A stretch of 64,000 nucleotides of DNA. Source: Owenweeksia sp964619125 (lineage in GTDB: Bacteria; Bacteroidota; Bacteroidia; Flavobacteriales; Schleiferiaceae). The stretch lies in contig CAZUCA010000001.1 in assembly GCA_964619125.1 (NCBI GenBank), positions 1 through 64,000 on the forward strand, written 5' to 3'. This document shows positions 51,384 to 58,613 of the stretch, piece by piece. Numbering within the stretch: position 1 is the stretch's first letter; the number at the start of each line of letters is the position of its first letter. The notes under the pieces were generated by a model that saw nothing but the letters and a program-made list of their open reading frames with translations, was not told where the DNA came from and did not search any database. Made by a program: the position numbers and the translations under genes.

Positions 51384-52701
51384 AGGGAGTAATCCAGTTT
51401 TTAGCCGCAAAGCTATCTTCAATTTTGGAGAGATCAACCGCTGGGTCTATTAAAAGCCGGCTGCGCTCACCATTGAGGGTCACGTAGGCCTTAGCTGTTA
51501 CCACCGGGTCATTGATGCCCTCCTTGCGGAATTCTTCATCCAGAAAGTGGGCAAACTGTAAAATAAGGTCGGGTTGGGTGCTCAGCTGCTTTTCCTGCCA
51601 GGGGCTGAGGTATTCAGAAGGAGCAACCTGGCTGCTGCGGCCGGTGCTGGGGTCACTAACGGTATAAGTTACATACCCGGCTTTTTCCATCAACATAACC
51701 CGCCAGCCGAAACGGAAACCTTGTTCGTGCCAGAATAGTTCGCCCGGGTAAAGGAGGTAGCGGAAGGGGAGCAGCAGTTGTATGATAAAGAATGTGGTGA
51801 GAAAGTATTTTAATGCAGCACCAGCCTGCAGCGCCTGGCTCTTTAATTTTTCAGGCCCGAAAAGAGGGGTCAGCGCGTAAAGGATGCCACCGTGAAATTT
51901 GGCGGAAAAGAAAATGAGGGTGGAGAAAATCATTACCCAGGGAAAAACCCCGATGGGGAAGAGGATAAAGGTGAGTACATGGAAGGCTATTACAGCCAGG
52001 TAGGCCCAGGGTCGGGTTTTTCGATTCCACAAAAGGAAGGGAATACTAAGGTCGTAGATGGCGCCAAACCAGCTAAAGGCAAAGGCTACCCAACCATAGT
52101 TGAGCAGGGGGCCGATTAGCGGCAGGTGCGAATTGGCGGGTAGCCAGAGCTTGAGCGGAAGAGCTTCAAACAGCCATTGCGGGTGAAGCTTGGCCACGCC
52201 GGCATAAAAGTATACCAGTGCCAGCAACAGCCGTACACTGTTTACATGCCAGAAATGACCATGGCTGGCGGCCTTAACCCGGCCCAGACGCACATCCAGC
52301 GAGCTGCGGCGATGGGCGGGTAAAAATATCATTAACAAGCTGACCAGGCTTACAAAGTAGTAATGGTTGAGGTAATTGGCCACATCGAGCAATTCCACAT
52401 AAGTGAAGAGCAGAAAGAACAGCACCGCTGCCAGCCGGTAAAAAAGGCCCAGAGCAATGCAAAGGGCCGCCAGCGACATGAGGGCAAAAACCAGGTACAT
52501 AGCGGCGGGAGGGAGTACCTCCACCCATTCAAAACCCCAATACTTAAAGTGGAACTGCGGCAGAATGTACAATTCATAAATCCAGCCGCGCAGCCAGAAG
52601 CGCAGGCTTGAGAAAAGCATTAGCAGCCCGAAAATTATCCGGAAGGAAGCGAGGGGGGCCAGGTTGGCCTCTTTTGCAAATATTTTTCCCATGTCCATCA
52701 C
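51373..52701 (-). CDS. HTTM domain membrane protein (vitamin K gamma-carboxylase-like)
   Basis: A 442-residue membrane protein with about eight segments. The HTTM region matches HTTM/vitamin K-dependent gamma-carboxylase-like proteins (LASFRIIFGLLMLFSSLRFW; VNSVRLLLALVYFYAGVAKLHPQWL). The C-terminal approximately 130 residues are soluble (YTVSDPSTGRSSQVAPSEYLSPWQEKQ and following). In Bacteroidota such genes commonly lie with imelysin and TonB receptor genes. The reaction is not known; carboxylase activity is not shown. The start is M1 (other ATGs at 52698 and 52692). Confidence 0.87.
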   Translation of the reverse strand: MMDMGKIFAKEANLAPLASFRIIFGLLMLFSSLRFWLRGWIYELYILPQFHFKYWGFEWVEVLPPAAMYLVFALMSLAALCIALGLFYRLAAVLFFLLFTYVELLDVANYLNHYYFVSLVSLLMIFLPAHRRSSLDVRLGRVKAASHGHFWHVNSVRLLLALVYFYAGVAKLHPQWLFEALPLKLWLPANSHLPLIGPLLNYGWVAFAFSWFGAIYDLSIPFLLWNRKTRPWAYLAVIAFHVLTFILFPIGVFPWVMIFSTLIFFSAKFHGGILYALTPLFGPEKLKSQALQAGAALKYFLTTFFIIQLLLPFRYLLYPGELFWHEQGFRFGWRVMLMEKAGYVTYTVSDPSTGRSSQVAPSEYLSPWQEKQLSTQPDLILQFAHFLDEEFRKEGINDPVVTAKAYVTLNGERSRLLIDPAVDLSKIEDSFAAKNWITPYEK

Positions 52702-52775
52702 TGGCCGCAGAGAGCAAGGTCAACTGCAAAGCCCATTCTGCGGTTTTGCATTATTAAGTACTCGGCCCGGCGGTT

Positions 52776-53873
52776 CTAATCGCCATCATTGTCCTGGTAA
52801 GTAATCAGTACCCCTAATACTGAGGGCATCTCACTTTTCAGCAGGATCACCGCGTCAATCATTTTTTGGTAGGCGGCATCAACTTCCTGAGGGTGGTTCA
52901 CCACTGCATCACTAAAGGGAGCCGGAATATTACCGAGGGCAGCAAGGGTTGCCAGCAAAGTCTGGTGGATGTCTTCATCCAATGCATCTTCGCCCTGTAC
53001 CACTTGCATTTCGGCTAGGTAATCGCGCAAGCTCAGGTTGATCTCGCTTTGATCGAAGGAAGTGCCTAAATAAAGGCGGTGGATTGCTTCCACGTTGGCG
53101 ATGGCCATGGCCAGAGAGTGATCGCTATAAGGGGCTTCTGCTGTGTAGGGATAGGGGGTGCCCATTGTTCTTTTACCAGCCGGAAAGCCAATTTTGGCAT
53201 TTTTGATCAACTCAAAGTCCTTGTTCATTGCATTCACCATCTGGCCGAGGCTGCTGCCAATGTCGGTGCCGGTAGCGGCAATGAAGTCTTCACGATAGCC
53301 ACCGTTCCAGGCGGTGAGGATTTGCCGTATCTGATGGTGGATGTGGTCGGCACACTTTTGCAGGTAAGCCTGCATATCGTCATTGACCAACAGTTCATCA
53401 GCGCGGGCATATAAAAGGTAGTCAATGGCTGGTAAGCCTTTGGCGTCAATATTGGTGGCTGTTTCAAAATCGAGATCACCCTGGCTGATATTTGCAAGGA
53501 TCTTACTGGTGTCGGCCGGGAAAATGTTTACTGCCGAGCGGAAGCCTATTTGGGCAGCCGGACCTACCTCAAATATTTTGGCTGCCTGAAAGGACAGTTG
53601 AAGATCCTCAAAGAGGGCACGGCTCAATTGCAGGGAAGCCTGGCTTTCCTCAATGCTGAGGGCATCCACACTTTTGTGAAAGCTGTCGATCTTCGCTTCA
53701 AAATCAAGGTAGGCGGGCATGATGAGATTGTCGGCCCAGTTGATCAGCATCGCCTTACGGTCAAAGTTGACGGATTGGTGGGGATCGCTGGTTTCCTTAC
53801 ATGAAGAAAAAAGTATCCCGGCCAGCAGGGCCAGGATACCTTGTTTAAGAATTATGCTGACAGGCTTGTGCAT
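52776..53873 (-). CDS. Imelysin family lipoprotein
   Basis: A 365-residue predicted lipoprotein (lipobox LFSSC, Cys 25). The helical imelysin-like fold spans most of the chain, with family-type segments such as ATNIDAKGLPAIDYLLYARA and PYSDHSLAMAIANVEAI. In the classical GxHxxE motif the corresponding residues here are G146-L-P148-A-I-D151, so the metal-binding His is replaced by Pro and Glu by Asp. It is likely a periplasmic iron-related protein, not a proven metalloprotease. It starts 3 nt after the DUF4856 stop. Confidence 0.86.
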   Translation of the reverse strand: MHKPVSIILKQGILALLAGILFSSCKETSDPHQSVNFDRKAMLINWADNLIMPAYLDFEAKIDSFHKSVDALSIEESQASLQLSRALFEDLQLSFQAAKIFEVGPAAQIGFRSAVNIFPADTSKILANISQGDLDFETATNIDAKGLPAIDYLLYARADELLVNDDMQAYLQKCADHIHHQIRQILTAWNGGYREDFIAATGTDIGSSLGQMVNAMNKDFELIKNAKIGFPAGKRTMGTPYPYTAEAPYSDHSLAMAIANVEAIHRLYLGTSFDQSEINLSLRDYLAEMQVVQGEDALDEDIHQTLLATLAALGNIPAPFSDAVVNHPQEVDAAYQKMIDAVILLKSEMPSVLGVLITYQDNDGD

Positions 53874-53876
53874 TCT

Positions 53877-54977
53877 TTATAGCGTTTCTTTTACTTCGCC
53901 AAGATTATAACGATCGGCAAGCAAATCTCTTACCTGATTAATATCGTCAATGCTTATTTCGTAGAGGTTGCCAAAGTACTGATTGAGCAGATCTTCGATT
54001 TCCTGGTCGCTAAGCTCCTGTGAAGGATTAAATTGCAGGCTCCAGATAAAGGCCATGCCCTCTGATAATTCATGGTTGCGAATGGCATTGTCGGCAAAAT
54101 TTGCACGGGCACCATTGAGGTAGTGGATGGCCATGGCTGCTACCACTTGTTCCCATTGATGACGCACTTCCGCAATAGCGGCATCGCGGCTGTCATAATC
54201 TTTATTGTTGATGGCATCACGACCTTTAATAAAAGCATCCATTAGCTTGCTGTTGCTACCCAGGGCAGCATTTACAGCATTGGTGTATTTGGCCCAGAAG
54301 CGATGATAAGCAGATTCGCTATCGTAGGTGAAGTCGTCGCTGCCAAAGTCGGTGGGTACACCCCAGTAGCCAAAGGCTTCATCCCAGTGATGTTGCATAC
54401 TGGTGCCTTTGCCGGCTTCCACCACCTCATTGTCAACCTCCATTTTACTTTCGCTCAGATACACCGCGGTGGCCTGATAGTAAGCCAGTGCACCCATCGC
54501 CCCTTTTTCAATCAGTTCTGCCAGGTGATATCCTTTGCTGTTGAGTAAGTATTGTTTGCTGCCAGAGTTACTCTGTACCAAACCGGCCACGCCATTACTG
54601 CCGGTACCGGCATTCTGGCTGATGCTGTCGAGCTCATAAACCCACTGGGCAATAGTGGCACCACCATCGCTGTCAAGTTTATTGGCGATCTGTTTGCTAC
54701 TGCCGTTTAAACTGGAGTTGCTCCAGGTGTAGGCGTCATTGGTAAACATCGCCATCACCTGGCTTTCGTTTACGGCCTGACCATCATCTGAAAGCTCCAC
54801 ATAGGCCATGATTTCACTCAGCATGTCGAGGCGCGTCTGCTGGCCACTGATGTCTACATTATCAAAATTATAGGTTTCGGGAAGTTCGTTGGGGTTACTG
54901 GGAGAATCCGAGTCTTTGTCGCAGGCTGACATAATAAAGAGGCCAGCCAGGGCGGCAGTGATTGATAGCTTTCTCAT
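53877..54977 (-). CDS. DUF4856 lipoprotein, first gene of the iron-type operon
   Basis: A 366-residue predicted lipoprotein (lipobox IMSAC, Cys 19). The body matches DUF4856: TYNFDNVDISGQQTRLDMLSEIMAYV, then QHHWDEAFGYWGVPTDFG and SEGMAFIWSLQFNP. Such proteins commonly accompany imelysin and TonB receptors and are thought to act in iron handling at the cell surface. It is the first gene of the leftward operon; the promoter at 55010-55040 and two palindromes (54983-55003, 55043-55063) lie just upstream. Confidence 0.88.
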   Translation of the reverse strand: MRKLSITAALAGLFIMSACDKDSDSPSNPNELPETYNFDNVDISGQQTRLDMLSEIMAYVELSDDGQAVNESQVMAMFTNDAYTWSNSSLNGSSKQIANKLDSDGGATIAQWVYELDSISQNAGTGSNGVAGLVQSNSGSKQYLLNSKGYHLAELIEKGAMGALAYYQATAVYLSESKMEVDNEVVEAGKGTSMQHHWDEAFGYWGVPTDFGSDDFTYDSESAYHRFWAKYTNAVNAALGSNSKLMDAFIKGRDAINNKDYDSRDAAIAEVRHQWEQVVAAMAIHYLNGARANFADNAIRNHELSEGMAFIWSLQFNPSQELSDQEIEDLLNQYFGNLYEISIDDINQVRDLLADRYNLGEVKETL

Positions 54978-54982
54978 TTGTT

Positions 54983-55003
54983 TATTTAGACTGATTTAAA
55001 ATA
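54983..55003. promoter_or_regulatory. Downstream palindrome (operator candidate 2)
   Basis: TATTTAGA, 5-nt spacer, TTAAAATA. Six of eight right-arm bases match the upstream palindrome at 55043-55063 and the geometry is the same (8-5-8). It lies at about +1 to +20 of the DUF4856 promoter, where a bound repressor would block RNA polymerase. Confidence 0.6.
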
Positions 55004-55009
55004 ACGCGG

Positions 55010-55040
55010 CAAAAATAGGACACGCCCTCAAAATGACAAA
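55010..55040 (-). promoter_or_regulatory. Promoter of the DUF4856-imelysin-HTTM-receptor operon
   Basis: On the leftward strand TTTG (55037-55040) and TATTTTTG (55010-55017) are separated by 19 nt, an exact match to the Bacteroidota consensus. Transcription would begin near 55004, giving an approximately 27-nt leader. Confidence 0.75.
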
Positions 55041-55042
55041 AC

Positions 55043-55063
55043 TATTTAGATGAATTCTAAATA
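55043..55063. promoter_or_regulatory. Upstream palindrome (operator candidate 1)
   Basis: TATTTAGA, 5-nt spacer, TCTAAATA: a perfect 8-bp inverted repeat. It ends 2 bp upstream of the -33 element of the iron-type operon. A metal-dependent repressor (Fur or DtxR type) is the first candidate because of the genes controlled; the regulator is not identified here. Confidence 0.65.
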
Positions 55064-55108
55064 AAACGCCTAAATCGGTAGGAATGAGTAAATAAGCTTG
55101 AAAATTTA

Positions 55109-55140
55109 TTTGCAGGATTAAATCGCTTGACTTATCTTTG
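55109..55140 (+). promoter_or_regulatory. Promoter of the putative small RNA (TTTG-N20-TATCTTTG)
   Basis: TTTG at 55109-55112 and TATCTTTG at 55133-55140 with a 20-nt spacer fit the consensus exactly. It faces away from the iron-type operon. No protein gene follows before a terminator at 55235-55272. Confidence 0.7.
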
Positions 55141-55145
55141 TTTAA

Positions 55146-55272
55146 GAATTTACTGAAAAAGTTAAACAAAAGACGGACGACTTTGGATGGCAAGAGTTGC
55201 ACCCCGCAACTCAATTGATGATTGGTTGGTTAATAAGGATCCCTGCCAGAAGGCCGGGATCCTTTGTTTTTC
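55146..55272 (+). ncRNA. Putative small RNA of about 126 nt
   Basis: This unit has an exact promoter (55109-55140), a terminator (55235-55272) and no convincing open frame. Inside is a perfect hairpin, GAGTTGC, loop ACCCC, GCAACTC (55194-55212). The 5' part is A-rich and could be single stranded. It lies between the divergent iron-type operon and the convergent epimerase gene. It could be a regulatory sRNA, possibly tied to iron, or a known structured class that I cannot identify by eye. A 47-codon frame from 55187 runs through the terminator and is unlikely. Confidence 0.5.
55235..55272 (+). terminator. Rho-independent terminator of the putative small RNA
   Basis: AAGGATCCC-T-GCC, loop AGAA, GGC-C-GGGATCCTT with one internal mismatch, then TTTGTTTTT. 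The T-rich tail is only on the rightward strand. Confidence 0.85.
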
Positions 55273-55289
55273 AGAGCTTAGCTTAAGGC

Positions 55290-56354
55290 TTATGGGTGGG
55301 TTCTGGCCTGATGGTGATCCATCTTGCTGAGAGCTTTATACATTCGCTCCAGCCCCTCGGCCAGCTTTATACTGGCTTTCCATCCCAAAATTCTTTCGGC
55401 GAGCTTCGGATCACCACAGCGGGACAAGACCCCGGTAGGTTTTTCAATGCGAGGCTTGATTTGGGGAGTATATCCTGCCAGGGTAGTTAAAATATTTATG
55501 ACGTCGATAAAGGAATTGCGTCGGCCACTGGCAAGGTTAATAGCGGTTCCATCGGCAATATGATCCAATGCCAGCAACATACCGCTAAGCAGATCGTCAA
55601 TATGTACAAAGTCACGTTCCTGGAATCCACTGCCCCACACTTCCAATGGATTTTGCCGGCCTATAGCGCGTAGCGCCAGTGCTGTAACCGGGTAGCTGGC
55701 ATCCTGACCTTCACCATAGCCCGAAAAAGGACGCACACAACATATGTGTAAGCCATAAGTTGATGCGGCTTTTTGAGCAAGCAACTCACCACTTAGTTTG
55801 GCCCAGCCATAAGTCTCATCAGGAAGGTGAAATTGCCTGAAGTCTAAGAGCTCTTCTTTCAGAAGGGGAGCACCTAATTTATTTTGGAGGTAAGCGGGAT
55901 AAACAGCACTTGAGCTAGGGTAAAGTATCCTTGATGGCCTGTGTCTGCAGGCCCAATTAAAAAACTGGGCGTCGATAGCCAGGTTGGTGGCCACAGCAAG
56001 CGGGTCATTGTCAATTTTATTTCTGCCTCCAACCACGGCAGCAAAGTGAAAAACATCATCCAGTCTGCCTATGCTCTCGGAGCAAATTCTATCAAGTAGC
56101 TTAGGCTCCTTGCTGCAGCGTCCCAATAAACTAATAGCATTGCTCTTGATGAAAAGAATTCTCCGGTCCCCACCAAAAATGGCGAGTAGCCGGTCTTCAA
56201 AAACACAAGGAATTGGTAGCCAGTGACGGGGATGCTGTCCACTACTCAGATTGTCGATAAGTATCAGGCGGGCATCGGTGGTGGCTAGTAATCGCATTAC
56301 CAAATTCTGGCCGATAAATCCGCAACCACCAGTTATAAGATGGGTTTTAGGCAC
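55290..56354 (-). CDS. NAD-dependent epimerase/dehydratase
   Basis: A 354-residue extended short-chain dehydrogenase. The dinucleotide motif is TGGCGFIG (residues 8-15), a serine-rich segment SSSAVYPAYL follows, and the active pair is Y182-xxx-K186 (TYGWAK). It likely changes a nucleotide sugar, such as UDP- or dTDP-hexose, for surface glycan synthesis. The substrate is not set by sequence. It is beside a glycosyltransferase and a polysaccharide deacetylase, so it belongs to a small glycan island. The two upstream start codons diverge across a 102-nt gap. Confidence 0.88.
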   Translation of the reverse strand: MPKTHLITGGCGFIGQNLVMRLLATTDARLILIDNLSSGQHPRHWLPIPCVFEDRLLAIFGGDRRILFIKSNAISLLGRCSKEPKLLDRICSESIGRLDDVFHFAAVVGGRNKIDNDPLAVATNLAIDAQFFNWACRHRPSRILYPSSSAVYPAYLQNKLGAPLLKEELLDFRQFHLPDETYGWAKLSGELLAQKAASTYGLHICCVRPFSGYGEGQDASYPVTALALRAIGRQNPLEVWGSGFQERDFVHIDDLLSGMLLALDHIADGTAINLASGRRNSFIDVINILTTLAGYTPQIKPRIEKPTGVLSRCGDPKLAERILGWKASIKLAEGLERMYKALSKMDHHQARTHP

Positions 56355-56456
56355 AATGGGCTTGAGGGTTGATTAGGTTGGTCTCTAACAAATATGTTAA
56401 ATTTAGTTGTTAAAGTCAATCAACTAGCTGGTAATTAGTATTATCTAGTGTTTCAT

Positions 56457-57746
56457 ATGAAAGTAGCCTATCTGATGTTCAACGATGAACCCTGGAAACC
56501 CTTAATAAGAAGGCAGGTATTGGAATTATTAAGTCAGATACAGCAGGAAGGTAGGGATATGTCAATTATTTTACTGGTAGCCTATCCATGGTATTGGCAT
56601 CTTACTCATCGCTTGAGTTTGCGCAGAAAGGTGCGGGAATTTGTCCCAAAAACGGTAAAATTAAGGCTGCTGCCCCTGCCATTTCCGGCACCGGTGCCAC
56701 ATTGGCGACCTGTATTTCACAACGATCGTGGTTGGCGTCCAAATAAAACATTGAACGCAAGTTCACTACCCTACCTTGGCTATCTGCTGCTACCATATCT
56801 GGCTAAGCTACATCTGCTGGATGGGGTGCGCATATTCCATGGTAGGAGTTACCCGGCTACCGCGGCCCTGCAATACTTTAAAGATTATTTTCCTAAGGTG
56901 CGGATCGTTTTTGATCCACGCTCTGATTTCCCCGAGGAAAACAAGAGCTTAAATGGCATTTTTGACAAAAGCACAGATTTTAACTTTTGGAAGCTAAAGG
57001 AGCGACAATTATTACAGCAAAGTGATGCAACTATATGTATTTCAGATTACTACCAAAAGCATTATAAAGAGAACGGCTTATCAGGTGGGGAGATAATCGG
57101 CAATAATGTTGATACCAGCTTATTTAAGTTTAGTGAAGACCGGCGGAAAAGTTTACGCCGTGATCTTCAGTTGGAGGATCACCTGATTTTTTGTTATCTG
57201 GGTACAATGTATCCCGGCACCTGGCATGAGCCGCATTTTTATGCTGAATTTTTAAAGCAGTTGCTCAAATACGAAGCTAATTACTGCCTGTTGTTTCTGG
57301 TACCGGTAGAAAACAGTGAGTTTATAAGTGAAAGGATGACAGCGGAGGGAATTGACCCTTCCTGTTACCGCATCATTCACCCCCATTACGAAGAGGTGCC
57401 TCATTACCTATCGGCCAGTGATTATGGGCTTTTTTTTCTGAGACACAAAAAAATTGCGCTCAGTGTTAAACTAGTAGAATACAATGCGGTGGGGCTACCT
57501 GTTTTGGTAAATGAAAATGCGATCAGTGCGGCCCAGTTTGTCCGTCGCTACCATACCGGTAAAGTCTTAAATCTGGGGCTTGGCGATTGGGATACTCGCG
57601 TTTCTGAATGGCGGGAAGGTGACCTATCCGCACTGTTGAAGGTTTTCTGCCGGCAGGATATTGCTGCTATTGCCCGCGCCAAATTTTCTAATGAGCGGGT
57701 AGCCAGCCATTACCTGAAACTATACCGCAAGCTGGTTGCCGGCTAG
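56457..57746 (+). CDS. Glycosyltransferase, GT4-like (GT-B fold)
   Basis: A 429-residue glycosyltransferase of the GT-B type. The N-terminal half has the donor-side features (RIFHGRSYPATAALQYF; IVFDPRSDFPEENKSLNG; ATICISDYYQKHY with IIGNNVDTSLFKF), and the C-terminal half has FCYLGTMYPGTWHEP and the SVKLVEYNAVGLPVLV loop of GT4-like enzymes. It transfers a sugar in a surface glycan or similar polymer; neither donor nor acceptor is known. The ATG at 56457 is chosen over the GTG at 56448. The 3' end overlaps the convergent deacetylase gene by 27 nt. Confidence 0.85.
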   Translation: MKVAYLMFNDEPWKPLIRRQVLELLSQIQQEGRDMSIILLVAYPWYWHLTHRLSLRRKVREFVPKTVKLRLLPLPFPAPVPHWRPVFHNDRGWRPNKTLNASSLPYLGYLLLPYLAKLHLLDGVRIFHGRSYPATAALQYFKDYFPKVRIVFDPRSDFPEENKSLNGIFDKSTDFNFWKLKERQLLQQSDATICISDYYQKHYKENGLSGGEIIGNNVDTSLFKFSEDRRKSLRRDLQLEDHLIFCYLGTMYPGTWHEPHFYAEFLKQLLKYEANYCLLFLVPVENSEFISERMTAEGIDPSCYRIIHPHYEEVPHYLSASDYGLFFLRHKKIALSVKLVEYNAVGLPVLVNENAISAAQFVRRYHTGKVLNLGLGDWDTRVSEWREGDLSALLKVFCRQDIAAIARAKFSNERVASHYLKLYRKLVAG

Positions 57747-58538
57747 GGTTTTGAAATTGTAATTTTTATTGTTTTTCAGGTCACTCAAAAGTAATTGCAC
57801 AAACGGTAAAGTGACCGGATCATCATGAACCAACAGGATTTCATCAGAGCCGCGAAAGGGAAGGCCGTAAGCTGTTTCATTTGGCTCTCCGCGGAGGTCA
57901 GCAGGGCACAAACCATACAGGCGACCTAAGAGGAATTTAAAGTCTTCAGGCTGATTTTTAAGTTGCCAGTCCATACTGTCGAGAGTCCAGTGTAGGTCAT
58001 ATTCCCGGCCGAGATAGTGGTGATAGTAGCGATATTTTATGCCTGGGGGATTAAATTTTTGATAGCCAAGGCCAGAGAGGAACTGCTGCAGTTTTATTTT
58101 AAAAAGCCTCTGCCGGGATTGCCCGCCTTGACTTAATACCTTGCCGAGACGTCCGTCTCCCTTATCGCCATAGGGAAAACGAAAATAGCGGTATTCCCTG
58201 TCGATGCCTGCCGCTTCATAAACGCTATTGATAAGCTTGTCTGTTTTGAGAATTTCCCTTTTAGCCCGGCGCATCGAAATTCGTGAGAAATGCGGGTGGC
58301 TATATGAGTGATTGGCTAAAATGAAACCCTTCCTGACTGCGGCCCTGGCGAGCTCAGGATGAGATTTGATCTTTTTGCCGATTCCAAATAAAACGGCAGG
58401 GATTTCCTGTTTCACCAGATACTCTAGTAATTCTCCTGAAGTCGCAGAAGGAAAGTCGTCAATGGTCAGGTAAATAGATTTAGGCAAAGGCTTTAGCAGC
58501 ATTGGTCGCCTAAAAGTTAATCTTTTTACCTCACTCAC
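57720..58538 (-). CDS. Polysaccharide deacetylase (NodB-type, CE4)
   Basis: A 272-residue CE4-fold protein. The metal triad is visible: TIDDF (D27, D28), then HSYSHP (H77 and H81), and RFPYG (R120, P122, Y123). It would remove acetyl groups from a glycan such as N-acetylglucosamine polymers. It is divergent in orientation from the glycosyltransferase and next to the haem operon. No signal peptide is evident, so it may act in the cytoplasm or be exported another way. A later ATG at 58502 is possible. Confidence 0.85.
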   Translation of the reverse strand: MSEVKRLTFRRPMLLKPLPKSIYLTIDDFPSATSGELLEYLVKQEIPAVLFGIGKKIKSHPELARAAVRKGFILANHSYSHPHFSRISMRRAKREILKTDKLINSVYEAAGIDREYRYFRFPYGDKGDGRLGKVLSQGGQSRQRLFKIKLQQFLSGLGYQKFNPPGIKYRYYHHYLGREYDLHWTLDSMDWQLKNQPEDFKFLLGRLYGLCPADLRGEPNETAYGLPFRGSDEILLVHDDPVTLPFVQLLLSDLKNNKNYNFKTLAGNQLAV

Positions 58539-58558
58539 AACAGTCTGGGGGGAGGTTG

Positions 58559-58589
58559 AAAAAAAATGGAGAGCGGTGAGCTCTCCATT
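58559..58589 (-). terminator. Rho-independent terminator after hemL
   Basis: Read leftward: AATGGAGAGC, 5-nt loop, GCTCTCCATT and eight T. It lies 25 nt after the hemL stop and ends the haem operon. Confidence 0.9.
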
Positions 58590-58613
58590 CGTGTGGTGTA
58601 AATAAGCTGATCT

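Larger units (their letters stand above)
54978..55289. other. 312-nt intergenic region with two transcription units' control elements
   Basis: This gap holds the leftward operon promoter (55010-55040), two palindromes (54983-55003, 55043-55063), the rightward sRNA promoter (55109-55140), a putative sRNA and its terminator. Also seen is an inverted AAATAA / TTATTT pair (55090-55111) overlapping the sRNA -33. No protein gene is supported. Confidence 0.7.

Noticed and set aside
55187..55330. A 47-codon open frame starting MARVAPRNSIDDW in the putative small RNA
   Set aside because: It runs through the terminator hairpin and into the 3' end of the convergent epimerase gene, and resembles no known family.
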